The notes under the pieces were generated by a model. The model did not search any database. It was given only the letters and a program-made list of their open reading frames with translations, and was not told the origin of the DNA. From Candidatus Tectimicrobiota bacterium (GTDB lineage: Bacteria; UBA8248; JACPRG01), in NCBI GenBank assembly GCA_016190025.1, contig JACPRG010000024.1:1-21016 (forward strand): a stretch of DNA of 21,016 nucleotides. The letters are read 5' to 3'. Positions 7,516 through 21,016 of this stretch are shown in pieces. The translations under genes were made by a program, and so were the position numbers. Position 1 is the first letter of the stretch. The number at the start of each line of letters is the position of its first letter.

Positions 7516-7953
7516 ATGGTCGAGAAAATCGTGAAAGGAAGCGTCGCCGGCGTTTTCGGCGGTCTGGTGTTCGGCCTGTGGATGGCCGGTCAGGGCATCT
7601 TGCCGATGGTCGCGAAGCTCGTGGGCGGCTTTTCGCCCCTCCTCGGCTTCGGCGTCCACCTGGTGATCAGCGCCGTCATCGGCGCGGGCTTCTCGGTGGT
7701 CTTTCACAGGCAGATCGAGGGCCTGACCACCGGGGTCCTGTGGGGAATGGTGTACGGATTCGCCTGGTGGCTCCTCGGCCCCCTGACCTTCATGCCCCTC
7801 GGCCTCGGCATGGCGCCCCAGTGGACCACCTCGGCCGTCGCGGCGACGATCCCCAGTCTCCTCTGGCACGTGGTCTACGGCGGGGTGACGGCCCTGACGT
7901 ACGTGGCCATGAGCGGCGAGCGCGCCGGTCGGCTCGTTTCCGCAAAGGGCTGA
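7516..7953 (+). CDS. unrecognised four-helix membrane protein
   Basis: The 145-residue protein has four predicted membrane segments at about 8-30, 42-64, 72-98 and 108-132. They are rich in Gly, with aromatic residues in GLWMAGQG and FAWWLLGPLTFMPLGLG. Histidines at 48, 64 and 118 fall in or at the ends of helices. AAGGAG lies about 9 bases upstream of the ATG. The layout recalls small integral membrane families such as the YagU/DUF1440 group, but I cannot assign it to one. Its place directly behind the NPCA-repeat gene suggests a shared envelope role, possibly handling the exported peptide or a metal; this is inference only. Confidence 0.65.
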   Translation: MVEKIVKGSVAGVFGGLVFGLWMAGQGILPMVAKLVGGFSPLLGFGVHLVISAVIGAGFSVVFHRQIEGLTTGVLWGMVYGFAWWLLGPLTFMPLGLGMAPQWTTSAVAATIPSLLWHVVYGGVTALTYVAMSGERAGRLVSAKG

Positions 7954-7970
7954 ATCGCCGGCTGCTAGGA

Positions 7971-7986
7971 CCCCCGGTTGCGGGGG
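7971..7986 (+). terminator. GC hairpin after the membrane-protein gene
   Basis: CCCCCG-GTTG-CGGGGG forms a 6-bp stem with a tetraloop 17 bases after the stop codon. No T-run follows, so it is at best a weak or factor-assisted terminator. Confidence 0.35.
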
Positions 7987-8034
7987 ACGAGGCAAGGCAT
8001 CCGGACAGGCGACCCCCCGGATGACGGAGGCTTA

Positions 8035-8073
8035 GCTCCCCCGGGCCCTTCCCGGAAAAGGACCCGGGGGAGC
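8035..8073. terminator. perfect 11-bp hairpin between convergent genes
   Basis: GCTCCCCCGGG at 8035-8045 pairs exactly with 8063-8073 around a 17-base loop. It sits 7 bases past the thiC stop codon and after the convergent membrane-protein gene. It lacks a T-run on either strand and probably acts as a bidirectional 3'-end structure. Confidence 0.5.
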
Positions 8074-8079
8074 GCCGGA

Positions 8080-10040
<1,961 letters not shown>

Positions 10041-10048
10041 CTTCTTTT

Positions 10049-10077
10049 AATCTAGCGCGAAAGGGGCTCACCGTCAA
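10049..10077 (-). promoter_or_regulatory. sigma-70 promoter of thiC
   Basis: On the minus strand TTGACG (10072-10077), a 17-base spacer and TAGATT (10049-10054) are present. The predicted start is near 10042, just outside the 5' end of the TPP riboswitch, which supports the call. Confidence 0.75.
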
Positions 10078-10189
10078 CGGCGGGCGGATACGACCGGGGT
10101 TTCCCACTGCCGCGGACCCCCTTCCCTTCCGCCCGAGGCGGCGCGTCCCCGGCCCCTGTGTCTCCTATGTCTTGAACCCATACAGGCGA

Positions 10190-10217
10190 TTGACAAGGTG
10201 ATCTCATTGCGTATAGG
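10190..10217 (+). promoter_or_regulatory. sigma-70 promoter of the icd-led operon
   Basis: TTGACA (10190-10195), a 16-base spacer and TATAGG (10212-10217) are present. An inverted repeat GATCT-cgc-AGATC (10217-10229) lies across the predicted start and may be an operator. The leader to icd is about 150 bases. Confidence 0.65.
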
Positions 10218-10323
10218 ATCTCGCAGATCTTATTGGCGCAGCGGGATGCGATCAGCGGGGTCGCAAGGGGGCCGCGGGCGTCCTTGTTGTGATCTCGCGA
10301 GGTGGGCGTCCGTCGCGGAGACC

Positions 10324-10357
10324 AAGTGGGAGGGGGCGTGTGCCCCCCACTTTTTTT
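10324..10357 (+). terminator. intrinsic terminator/attenuator in the icd leader
   Basis: AGTGGG (10325-10330) pairs with CCCACT (10346-10351), and GGGC (10334-10337) pairs with GCCC (10342-10345) around a GTGT loop, leaving AGG bulged. Seven T's (10351-10357) follow at once. The icd Shine-Dalgarno site begins only a few bases later. It therefore ends either a short leader RNA or, if conditional, attenuates the operon. Confidence 0.7.
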
Positions 10358-10376
10358 AGAGGAGTAGGAGTTCGTG

Positions 10377-12564
<2,188 letters not shown>

Positions 12565-12894
12565 AAGCGCGGCAGGCCGCCCCGGAGGTCGAGGCGCGGA
12601 GGGCGGCGGGAAGGATTGACAACCTCCGGCCCCTCCTGCTAATGAACCCAAGGCGAAAACGGGGCCGCGCCCTCCTGATTGAGCCGGAAGGTCCGTTCCC
12701 CACCCTCTGGGCAGCCAGCCGCTGTCCGGGAGCCGACGGTCGCGGAGCGCCGCGGCCCCTGACGGCGACCCTTGGCGGACCCCCTGGGGGTTGGGGGCTT
12801 TGCCGTGCAGACCGATGGGCCGCGCGCGCTGCAATCGCGCCCTCGCTTCCTCAGGGCAGCTTTCACCCTGTCAAGATGACCGAGGAGAGAACGA
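12565..12894 (+). other. 330-base intergenic leader between mdh and sdhC
   Basis: No gene is supported here. The stretch holds a promoter candidate near its start, then a leader of about 240 bases with several GC-rich inverted repeats, including a 9-bp match GGGGCCGCG (12661-12669) with 12751-12759. In DNA this GC-rich such a match is expected by chance about once in this length, so structure is only a possibility. An open frame from 12642 runs out of frame into sdhC and looks like a shadow. Confidence 0.4.
12616..12643 (+). promoter_or_regulatory. putative internal promoter before sdhCAB
   Basis: TTGACA (12616-12621) is followed after 16 bases by GCTAAT (12638-12643). The first box is consensus; the second is 4/6. 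Confidence 0.45.
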
Positions 12895-13578
12895 ATGGGC
12901 CGTTTCGGGCGGTTTTTTCAATCTTCCATCGGGGCCAAGGTGACGATGGCCGTCACGGGCATTCTCCTCTTTCTCTGGATCCTGGGCCACCTGCTGGGCA
13001 ACCTGCTGATCTTCGCCGGGCGCGACGCCACGAACGCCTACGCCCACGGGCTGCGGCAGATGCCCGCCCTCCTTTGGGCCGCGCGCCTCGGGCTGCTGGT
13101 GGTCTTCGTCCTGCACGTCGTCTCCGCCTACCGGGTGTGGCGGCAAAACAGGGCGTCCCGCCCTCAGGGCTACGCCGTCTATGATCCCGCCTCGGCGACC
13201 TACGCGGGGCGGACCATGATGGTGAGCGGCGTCCTGGTTCTCCTGTACGCGGCCTACCACCTGCTTCACTTCACCTTCGGCGTGACGAATCCGGAATACT
13301 GGACGATGTTCGACCCCCAGGGGCGGCCGGACGTCTACTCGATGGTCGTCCAGGGGTTTTCGAACGCGGCCGTGTCGGCGGCCTACATCGTGGCGATGGC
13401 GCTTCTCGGCTTTCACCTAAGCCACGGCGTCACGAGCTTCTTTCAGACGCTGGGCTACCGGAACACCTATCAGAATGCCTTCACCAGACGGCTGGGGCCC
13501 GCCAGCGCGGTGGTCATCGCCCTGGGCTTCATTTCCATTCCCCTGGCCGTTCTGTCCGGGCTGTTGAAGCTCCCCTAG
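12895..13578 (+). CDS. sdhC: succinate dehydrogenase cytochrome b558 subunit (B-type)
   Basis: The 227-residue protein has five predicted membrane helices (about 14-40, 62-82, 107-128, 155-179 and 202-224), the layout of the single-subunit di-haem anchor of B-type succinate dehydrogenases and fumarate reductases. Histidines at 32, 74, 122 or 125 and 174 or 177 fall in helices I-IV. They are spaced like the four axial ligands of the Bacillus subtilis anchor. It holds SdhA and SdhB on the membrane and passes electrons to or from quinone, typically a low-potential menaquinone in this type. GGAGAG stands 5 bases before the ATG. sdhA begins 13 bases after its stop. The gene order C-A-B is the usual one for this type, with no separate sdhD. 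Confidence 0.93.
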   Translation: MGRFGRFFQSSIGAKVTMAVTGILLFLWILGHLLGNLLIFAGRDATNAYAHGLRQMPALLWAARLGLLVVFVLHVVSAYRVWRQNRASRPQGYAVYDPASATYAGRTMMVSGVLVLLYAAYHLLHFTFGVTNPEYWTMFDPQGRPDVYSMVVQGFSNAAVSAAYIVAMALLGFHLSHGVTSFFQTLGYRNTYQNAFTRRLGPASAVVIALGFISIPLAVLSGLLKLP

Positions 13579-13591
13579 GGAGGCGACGGAT

Positions 13592-15504
<1,913 letters not shown>

Positions 15505-15505
<1 letters not shown>

Positions 15506-16251
15506 TGAACCTGACCCTTCGGGTATGGCGCCAAAAGAACGCTCGGGACAAGGGCGGGTTTGAGACCTACCCGGTCCGGGACATCCATCCGGACATGTCT
15601 TTTCTGGAGATGCTGGACATCCTGAACGACCGCCTGATCCGGGACGGCCAGGAGCCCGTCGCCTTCGACCACGACTGCCGCGAGGGCATCTGCGGGATGT
15701 GCTCCCTGGTGATCAACGGAAGGGCCCACGGCCCCGAGCGGGGGACCACGGTCTGCCAGCTTCACATGCGCAAGTTCCGGGACGGGGACACCGTCACCAT
15801 CGAGCCTTGGCGCGCGCGGCCCTTCCCCGTCGTCAAGGACCTCATCGTGGACCGGAGCGCTTTCGACCGCATCATCCAGGCGGGCGGCTTCATCTCGGCG
15901 AACGCGGGGGGCGCGCCCGACGGAAACGCCGTCCCCATCCCCAAGCCCGACGCCGACGTGGCCATGGACGCGGCCGCCTGCATCGGCTGCGGCGCCTGCG
16001 TGGCCGCCTGCCCGAACGGCTCGGCCATGCTCTTCGTGGCCGCGAAAGTCTCCCACCTGGCTCACCTTCCGCAGGGCCATCCCGAGCGCGCCCTGCGCGT
16101 CCTCCACATGGTGGACCGGATGGACCGCGAGGGCTTCGGCGACTGCTCGAACCACACGGAGTGCGAGGCGGTCTGCCCCAAAGAGATCCGCGTGAGCCAC
16201 ATCGCCAAGATGAACCGCGAGTTCCTCCGCGCCGCGCTGAAGGGGAGCTGA
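15505..16251 (+). CDS. sdhB: succinate dehydrogenase iron-sulfur subunit
   Basis: The 248-residue subunit relays electrons from FAD in SdhA to the haems of SdhC through three clusters. The [2Fe-2S] site is CREGICGMC plus a later Cys (58, 63, 66 and 84). The [4Fe-4S] motif is [12 protein letters not shown] (159-170). The third cluster uses Cys214, Cys220 and Cys224 in [12 protein letters not shown]. The ATG is taken at 15505, directly overlapping the sdhA stop codon. The same frame is open far upstream inside sdhA, but that part is antiparallel noise without family similarity. A gap of 30 bases leads to sucC. Confidence 0.96.
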
Positions 16252-16281
16252 GGAGGGGTCAGAGAGGGCCGAGAGAGCGCG

Positions 16282-17442
16282 ATGAAGATCCATGAGTACC
16301 AGGGCAAAGAGATCCTGAAGTCTTTCGGCATCCCCGTGCCGGAGGGAGGCGTGGCGGAGACCCCCGCCGAGGCCCGGGCCATCGCCGGGCGCCTGAAGGG
16401 CCGGGTGGTCGTCAAGGCCCAGATCCACGCCGGCGGCCGCGGCAAAGGGGGGGGCGTCAAGCTGGCCGATACGCCCCGGGAGGCCGAGGCAGCCGCGGGG
16501 AAGATCCTCGGGATGCAGCTCGTGACGCCGCAGACGGGTCCGGAGGGGCGGCGGGTCAAGCGGGTGCTGGTCGAGGAGGCCTCGCCCATCGAGAAGGAGC
16601 TCTACCTGGGCGTGGTCATCGACCGCGCCCGGTCGGCTCCGGTGGTCATGGCCAGCGAGGCCGGCGGAATGGACATCGAAGAGGTGGCCGCGAAGACCCC
16701 CGAAAAGATCCGGACGGAGGTGGCCGACCCAGCCCTCGGCCTTCAGCCCTACCAGGCGCGCAGGCTCGCCTTCGGCCTCAGCCTCCCGAAGGAGGGCTTC
16801 GGCGCGGCGGCGGACTTCTTCCTGAGCCTGTACCGGGTGTTCCAGGTGAAGGATTGCTCCCTGGCGGAGATCAACCCCCTCGCCCTCATGCGGGACGGCC
16901 GGCTCCTGGCCCTGGACGCCAAGCTGAACTTCGACGACAACGCCCTGTTCCGGCACCCGGAGGTCCGAGAGTTGCGCGACCTGGACGAGGAGGCCCCCCT
17001 GGAGGTGGAGGCCTCCCGGCACAACCTGAACTACATCAAGCTGGACGGCGAGGTGGGCTGCATGGTGAACGGGGCCGGGCTGGCCATGGCCACCATGGAC
17101 ATCGTCAAGATGGCGGGGGCCTCGCCGGCCAACTTCCTGGACGTGGGTGGGGGCGCCAGCCAGGAGATGGTGGAGAACGCCTTCCGCATCCTGGTGGGGG
17201 ACGAAGGCGTACGGGCCGTGCTCATCAACATCTTCGGCGGGATCATGCGCTGCGATGTCCTGGCCCAGGGCGTCGTCGAGGCCGTCCGGAAACTCCGCGT
17301 CCGGATCCCCGTCGTCATCCGGATGGAGGGGACGAACGTCGAGGAGGGCCGGAGAATCCTCAAGGACTCGGGGCTCGACTTCACCGTGGGTGACGGCATG
17401 CGGGACGCCGCGCGCAAGGTGGTGGCGGCCCTGGGGCGCTGA
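16282..17442 (+). CDS. sucC: succinate-CoA ligase, beta subunit
   Basis: The 386-residue beta subunit, with SucD, converts succinyl-CoA to succinate while phosphorylating ADP or GDP. It starts with the ATP-grasp entry [20 protein letters not shown]. It continues with [47 protein letters not shown] (metal site) and [14 protein letters not shown], and ends with the [11 protein letters not shown] and MEGTNVEEG blocks of the ligase domain. Length is normal for the family. The Shine-Dalgarno match before the ATG is weak (GAGAG). It is followed after 67 bases by sucD. Confidence 0.96.
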   Translation: MKIHEYQGKEILKSFGIPVPEGGVAETPAEARAIAGRLKGRVVVKAQIHAGGRGKGGGVKLADTPREAEAAAGKILGMQLVTPQTGPEGRRVKRVLVEEASPIEKELYLGVVIDRARSAPVVMASEAGGMDIEEVAAKTPEKIRTEVADPALGLQPYQARRLAFGLSLPKEGFGAAADFFLSLYRVFQVKDCSLAEINPLALMRDGRLLALDAKLNFDDNALFRHPEVRELRDLDEEAPLEVEASRHNLNYIKLDGEVGCMVNGAGLAMATMDIVKMAGASPANFLDVGGGASQEMVENAFRILVGDEGVRAVLINIFGGIMRCDVLAQGVVEAVRKLRVRIPVVIRMEGTNVEEGRRILKDSGLDFTVGDGMRDAARKVVAALGR

Positions 17443-17509
17443 GGGCGTGCGGCAGCGTCACCGCCATCGCGCTGGGGGCGCGGGCGTTGTGGAGAACGAG
17501 GGATAAGAG

Positions 17510-18418
17510 ATGAGCGTATTGGTGGGGCGCGAGACCCGCATCCTCGTCCAGGGCATGGGGCGGCACGGCCAGTTCCACGCGGCCCGCTGCCTGGAGTACG
17601 GCCGGCAGCACGGCATTGAGCGGCAGGTCGTGGCGGGGGTCACGCCCGGAAAGGGGGGCTCCCGGATCGACTCCATCCCCATTTTCGACACGGTCGCCGC
17701 CGCGGTCGCCGAGACCGGGGCCGACGCCTCCCTCGTCTTCGTGCCGCCCGGCGTCGCCGCCGACGCCATCCTGGAGGCCGCCGACACCGGCCTGCCTCTT
17801 TGCGTGTGCATCACCGAGGGCATCCCCACCTTCGACATGCTCCGGGTCCATCGGTTCCTTCAAGGGCGGGCGACGCGCCTGGTCGGACCCAACTGCCCGG
17901 GCGTCATCACCCCGGGGGCCTGCAAGATGGGGATCATGCCAGGGCACATCCATCTGCCCGGCAAGGTGGGCGTGGTCTCCAGAAGCGGCACCCTGACCTA
18001 CGAGGCGGTGGCGCAGCTCACCGCCCTGGGGATCGGCCAGTCCACCTGCATCGGCATCGGCGGGGACCCCGTCATCGGGACGACCTTCGTGGACGCCCTG
18101 ACCCTCTTCGAGAAGGACCCGGACACCGAGGCCGTCATCCTCATCGGGGAGATCGGGGGCGCGGCCGAGGAGGGGGCGGCCGATTTCATCCGCTCGGGCG
18201 GGTTTGCGAAACCGGCGGTGGGCTTCATCGCCGGCCGCACGGCCCCGCCGGGGCGCCGGATGGGGCACGCGGGCGCCATCATCTCGGGCGGCAAGGGGAC
18301 GGCGGCCGAGAAGATGGAGGCGCTCCGGTCCGCGGGAGTGGCCGTCTGCGAGAGTCCGGCCGAGATGGGAAGCACGATGGCAGGGCTGTTGAAGGGCTCC
18401 GCGGGGCGGACAAATTGA
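17510..18418 (+). CDS. sucD: succinate-CoA ligase, alpha subunit
   Basis: The 302-residue alpha subunit binds CoA and carries the phosphohistidine, His253 in RRMGHAGAI, with SRSGTLTYE (157-165) and [10 protein letters not shown] (126-135) also conserved. The CoA-binding P-loop near the N-terminus reads [10 protein letters not shown] (14-23). It is one residue shorter than the usual QGxTGxxGxFH and lacks its Thr. The rest of the protein is intact, so it is probably functional. The ATG is preceded by GGATAAG. With sucC it supplies the substrate-level phosphorylation step, or succinate activation if the cycle runs in reverse. It is the last gene before a new promoter region. Confidence 0.94.
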   Translation: MSVLVGRETRILVQGMGRHGQFHAARCLEYGRQHGIERQVVAGVTPGKGGSRIDSIPIFDTVAAAVAETGADASLVFVPPGVAADAILEAADTGLPLCVCITEGIPTFDMLRVHRFLQGRATRLVGPNCPGVITPGACKMGIMPGHIHLPGKVGVVSRSGTLTYEAVAQLTALGIGQSTCIGIGGDPVIGTTFVDALTLFEKDPDTEAVILIGEIGGAAEEGAADFIRSGGFAKPAVGFIAGRTAPPGRRMGHAGAIISGGKGTAAEKMEALRSAGVAVCESPAEMGSTMAGLLKGSAGRTN

Positions 18419-18510
18419 AATGGGAGGGGTTCCCAAGGCGGTCGGATTGCGGAGGGGTGGACAGCCCGAAAGAGGAGTCTGGCCAGGGGGGCGAGGCGGG
18501 GGAGGCGGTT

Positions 18511-18548
18511 TTTTCCCCTCTCCGTCGAATGAAACGGGGACATTGCCC
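18511..18548 (+). repeat. upstream promoter element, copy 2
   Basis: This is the second copy of the element at 4010-4047, 32 of 38 identical without gaps. The identical 15-mer is at 18516-18530 and GGACAT at 18538-18543. It ends 15 bases before the -35 box of korAB, exactly as copy 1 does for the GAF gene. Confidence 0.6.
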
Positions 18549-18612
18549 GGTTTTTGAATTTATTTGAACGAGCCCCCGGGTTGTGCTAAGTTGATTAGTA
18601 ACCCGGCAATGT
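18540..18612. promoter_or_regulatory. inverted repeat bracketing the korAB promoter
   Basis: ACATTGCCCGG (18540-18550) and CCCGGCAATGT (18602-18612) are inverted copies matching at 10 of 11 positions, with centres 62 bases apart. One lies upstream of the -35 box and the other just after the predicted start. This could be a paired operator or a long hairpin. Confidence 0.4.
18564..18592 (+). promoter_or_regulatory. putative sigma-70 promoter of korAB
   Basis: TTGAAC (18564-18569), a 17-base spacer and TAAGTT (18587-18592) are present. The start would be near 18599, leaving a leader of about 100 bases. Confidence 0.5.
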
Positions 18613-18702
18613 GCGGAGGGGAAAGGGTGTCTCGTCGCCCGAAGCCGCGCCGGCGAGAGGGTTGTTTTTCTTCTTCCGCCCCTTGAGAGGAAGCATTAGA
18701 GG

Positions 18703-20574
18703 ATGACGGACATGTCGATGGAAGGCAATGGAGGAGGTCCGCCCCACAAGCAGGTAGAGACCGTGGATACGGTCGCCATCCGTTTCTCCGGCGACTCGGG
18801 GGACGGGATGCAGCTCACCGGGACACGGTTCACGAGCGCCACGGCCATCGCCGGAAACGACCTGAGCACCCTGCCGGACTTCCCGGCGGAGATCCGCGCC
18901 CCGGCCGGCACCCTGGCGGGCGTCAGCGGCTTCCAGATCAACTTCAGCAGCCGCGACGTCCACACCCCCGGCGACAGCCCGGACGTTCTCGTGGCGATGA
19001 ACCCGGCCGCCTTGAAGGCCAACCTGGGCGATCTCAAGCGCGGCGGGATGATCATCCTGAACACCTCCGCCTTCAACCAGAAGGCCTACGACAAGGCGGG
19101 CTACAAGTCGGACCCCCTGACCGACGGCACCTTGAACGGGTACCGCGTCTTCCAGGTCGACGTCACCAAGATGACGCAGGCGGCCCTGAGGGACCTGGGC
19201 CTTCAGCCGAGCGTCATGGACCGCAGCAAGAACTTCTTCGCCCTGGGGCTGATGTTCTGGATGTACCAGCGCCCCATGGAAAACACCGTCGCGTGGATCG
19301 AGGCGCGGTTCAAGAATCAGCCGGAGATCATGGAGGCCAACCTCCGGGCCCTTCACGCCGGCTATCACTTCGGCGAGAACACCGAGATCTTCCAGACCAC
19401 CTACGTGGTCCGAGAGGCCCATCTGCCGCCGGGGACCTACTGCAACATCACCGGCAATGAGGCGGTGGCCCGGGGGTTCGTCGCGGCGGCCAAGCTGGCG
19501 GGTCTGCGGCTGTTGTACGGGAGCTACCCCATCACGCCGGCCAGCGACGTGCTTCACGAGCTCTCCCGCTACAAGAATTACGACGTGGTCACGGTGCAGG
19601 CGGAGGACGAGATCGCCGCCGTCTCGGCCGCCATCGGCGCCGCCTTCGGCGGCGCCCTGGGCGTGACGGGCACCAGCGGCCCCGGCATGGCCCTCAAGGC
19701 CGAGGCCATGAACTTGGCGGTGATGACCGAGCTCCCCGTCGTGGTCCTGGACGTGCAGCGGGGCGGCCCCAGCACGGGGCTCCCCACCAAGACCGAGCAG
19801 GCGGACCTGCTGCAGGCGCTCTACGGGCGCAACAGCGATTCGCCCGTGCCCGTCGTGGCGGCCAGGTCGGCGGGGGACTGTTTCTATGTGGCCATTGAGG
19901 CCGCGCGGATCGCCGTCAAGTACATGACCCCGGTCATCCTCCTGACCGACGGATACCTGGCCAACGGCTCGGAGCCCTGGAAGATCCCGTCGGTGGAGGA
20001 TCTCCCGAAAATCGAGGTCAAGTTCCGCACCGACCCGCAAGGCTTCTTCCCCTACCTGCGGGACCCGGAGACGCTGGCCCGGCCGTGGGTCAAACCGGGC
20101 ACGCCGGGGCTGGAGCACCGGATCGGAGGCATCGAGAAGCAGGACGTGACGGGCAACGTCAGCTACGACCCGGCCAACCACGAGCACATGGTCCGCACCC
20201 GGGCGGCCAAGGTCGCGGGCATCGCCAAGGACATCCCCTCGGCCGAGGTGGAAGGGCCGCCCAGGGGCAAGCTGCTCGTCATCGCCTGGGGGAGCACCTA
20301 CGGGGCCATCACGACCGCCGTGGGCGCCCTGCAGGCGCGGGGGGCGTCGGTATCCCACGTGCACTTGCGCCACCTCAACCCGCTGCCCCGGAACCTGGGG
20401 GAGATCATCTCCAGCTTCGAGAGGGTGCTCGTCCCTGAGATGAACATGGGACAGCTCGTGAAGGTCATCCGGGCGGAGTACCTGGTGGACGCCATCGGCC
20501 TGAACAAGATCCAGGGCCAGCCCTTCAAGATCTCGGAAATCATGGACAAAATCGAGGAGGTGCTCGCCTCATGA
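18703..20574 (+). CDS. korA: 2-oxoacid:ferredoxin oxidoreductase, fused gamma-alpha subunit (likely 2-oxoglutarate)
   Basis: The 623-residue protein joins the gamma domain (about 22-215; [26 protein letters not shown]) to the alpha domain (about 245-600). The alpha domain holds [13 protein letters not shown] (275-287), [20 protein letters not shown] and a [20 protein letters not shown] block. With KorB it cleaves a 2-oxoacid with CoA to acyl-CoA and CO2 and reduces ferredoxin; the reaction is reversible in carbon-fixing organisms. The fused form and its place next to sucCD and icd point to 2-oxoglutarate, but pyruvate or a branched-chain acid cannot be excluded from motifs alone. The ATG at 18703 is the first of three closely spaced ones (also 18712 and 18718); GAGAGGA stands upstream. 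It overlaps korB by ATGA (20571-20574). Confidence 0.9.
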   Translation: MTDMSMEGNGGGPPHKQVETVDTVAIRFSGDSGDGMQLTGTRFTSATAIAGNDLSTLPDFPAEIRAPAGTLAGVSGFQINFSSRDVHTPGDSPDVLVAMNPAALKANLGDLKRGGMIILNTSAFNQKAYDKAGYKSDPLTDGTLNGYRVFQVDVTKMTQAALRDLGLQPSVMDRSKNFFALGLMFWMYQRPMENTVAWIEARFKNQPEIMEANLRALHAGYHFGENTEIFQTTYVVREAHLPPGTYCNITGNEAVARGFVAAAKLAGLRLLYGSYPITPASDVLHELSRYKNYDVVTVQAEDEIAAVSAAIGAAFGGALGVTGTSGPGMALKAEAMNLAVMTELPVVVLDVQRGGPSTGLPTKTEQADLLQALYGRNSDSPVPVVAARSAGDCFYVAIEAARIAVKYMTPVILLTDGYLANGSEPWKIPSVEDLPKIEVKFRTDPQGFFPYLRDPETLARPWVKPGTPGLEHRIGGIEKQDVTGNVSYDPANHEHMVRTRAAKVAGIAKDIPSAEVEGPPRGKLLVIAWGSTYGAITTAVGALQARGASVSHVHLRHLNPLPRNLGEIISSFERVLVPEMNMGQLVKVIRAEYLVDAIGLNKIQGQPFKISEIMDKIEEVLAS

Positions 20575-21016
20575 GCACGCAAACGGCAAAGCCGACCAAG
20601 AAAGACTTCGCGTCCGATCAGATCGTGCGTTGGTGCCCCGGATGCGGAGACTACGCCATTTTGGCGCAGGTCCAGAGCGTCTTCCCGGATCTGGGGATCC
20701 CCCGGGAGAAGATCGTCTTCGTCTCGGGCATCGGGTGCGCCGCCCGCTTCCCCTATTACATGAGCACCTACGGGTTCCACGGGATCCACGGGCGGGCTCC
20801 GGCCATCGCCACCGGCCTCAAAACGGCGAACCCCGACCTCTCCGTGTGGGTCGTGACCGGGGACGGGGACGCCCTCTCCATCGGCGGCAACCACATCCTG
20901 CACCTCATGCGCCGGAACGTGGACCTCAAGGTCCTGCTGTTCAACAACCGGATCTACGGCCTGACCAAGGGGCAGTACTCGCCCACCTCGGAGTTCGGGA
21001 AGAAGACCAAGTCCAC
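20571..21016 (+). CDS. korB: 2-oxoacid:ferredoxin oxidoreductase, beta subunit (partial, 5' end)
   Basis: The first 148 residues are present and the gene runs off the right edge. They show the iron-sulfur and thiamine-diphosphate features of the beta subunit: [12 protein letters not shown] (20-31) with Cys22 and Cys25, [12 protein letters not shown] (52-63) with Cys56, and the ThDP/Mg motif [12 protein letters not shown] (97-108) running to [16 protein letters not shown] (125-140). The last block is typical of 2-oxoglutarate-type beta subunits. The start overlaps the korA stop in an ATGA, so the two are translationally coupled. The enzyme depends on thiamine diphosphate, whose pyrimidine half the thiC gene in this window helps to make. 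Confidence 0.92.
   Translation, partial: MSTQTAKPTKKDFASDQIVRWCPGCGDYAILAQVQSVFPDLGIPREKIVFVSGIGCAARFPYYMSTYGFHGIHGRAPAIATGLKTANPDLSVWVVTGDGDALSIGGNHILHLMRRNVDLKVLLFNNRIYGLTKGQYSPTSEFGKKTKS

Noticed and set aside
12661..12759. Nine-base inverted repeat as proof of a structured RNA
   Set aside because: At about 70% G+C, a match of this length is expected by chance about once in a gap of this size.
12642..13184. Open frame in the mdh-sdhC gap running into sdhC
   Set aside because: It overlaps sdhC out of frame for nearly 300 bases, lacks a Shine-Dalgarno site and resembles nothing. Its first codon overlaps the proposed -10 box.
18595..20373. A 592-codon open frame antisense to korA
   Set aside because: It is a shadow of korA created by high GC; no family features.

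Overview
The window is a 21 kb piece of a GC-rich (roughly two thirds G+C by eye) bacterial chromosome. It looks like core metabolism with a few poorly known genes, not a phage, plasmid or defence island. The B-type succinate dehydrogenase, the 2-oxoglutarate:ferredoxin oxidoreductase in place of a 2-oxoglutarate dehydrogenase, the long-form ThiC and the DUF6282-like and maleate-isomerase-like genes fit an uncultured GC-rich lineage of the Tectomicrobia / Rokubacteria / NC10 / Desulfobacterota kind. That placement is an inference of low confidence, and no rRNA or tRNA gene is present to fix it.

Layout. Positions 1-138 hold the AT-rich 3' end of an unrecognised gene, compositionally unlike everything after it. 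Next is a maleate isomerase / Asp-Glu racemase family gene (165-914, +), convergent with a secreted DUF3108-like protein (1083-2039, -). A membrane-anchored TPR protein (2276-2851, -) and a DUF6282-like metal-dependent hydrolase (2885-3868, -) form a small operon. It is divergent from a stand-alone GAF-domain gene (4157-4834, +) that has a clear sigma-70 promoter and an intrinsic terminator. rsmA and pdxA (5008-6941, -) overlap by ATGA. Two small unrecognised genes follow: an exported Cys-containing NPCA-repeat protein (7234-7479) and a four-helix membrane protein (7516-7953). thiC (8080-9822, -) sits behind a TPP riboswitch and its own promoter.

From 10190 to the right edge everything is on the plus strand and codes for consecutive citric-acid-cycle steps: icd, mdh, sdhC, sdhA, sdhB, sucC, sucD, korA and the start of korB. 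Together they interconvert isocitrate, 2-oxoglutarate, succinyl-CoA, succinate and fumarate, and malate and oxaloacetate, with ferredoxin as the redox partner at the 2-oxoglutarate step. Citrate synthase or lyase, aconitase and fumarase are not in the window, so direction cannot be decided here. Three promoters can be proposed: before icd, before sdhC and before korA.

The most interesting signals are regulatory. A roughly 38-bp element is conserved at identical distance from the -35 box of two promoters 14.5 kb apart, those of the GAF gene and korAB. An inverted repeat brackets the korAB promoter. An intrinsic-terminator hairpin lies in the icd leader, just upstream of the ribosome-binding site, suggesting attenuation of the whole citric-acid-cycle operon or a small RNA. 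No wholly new multi-gene system could be supported.
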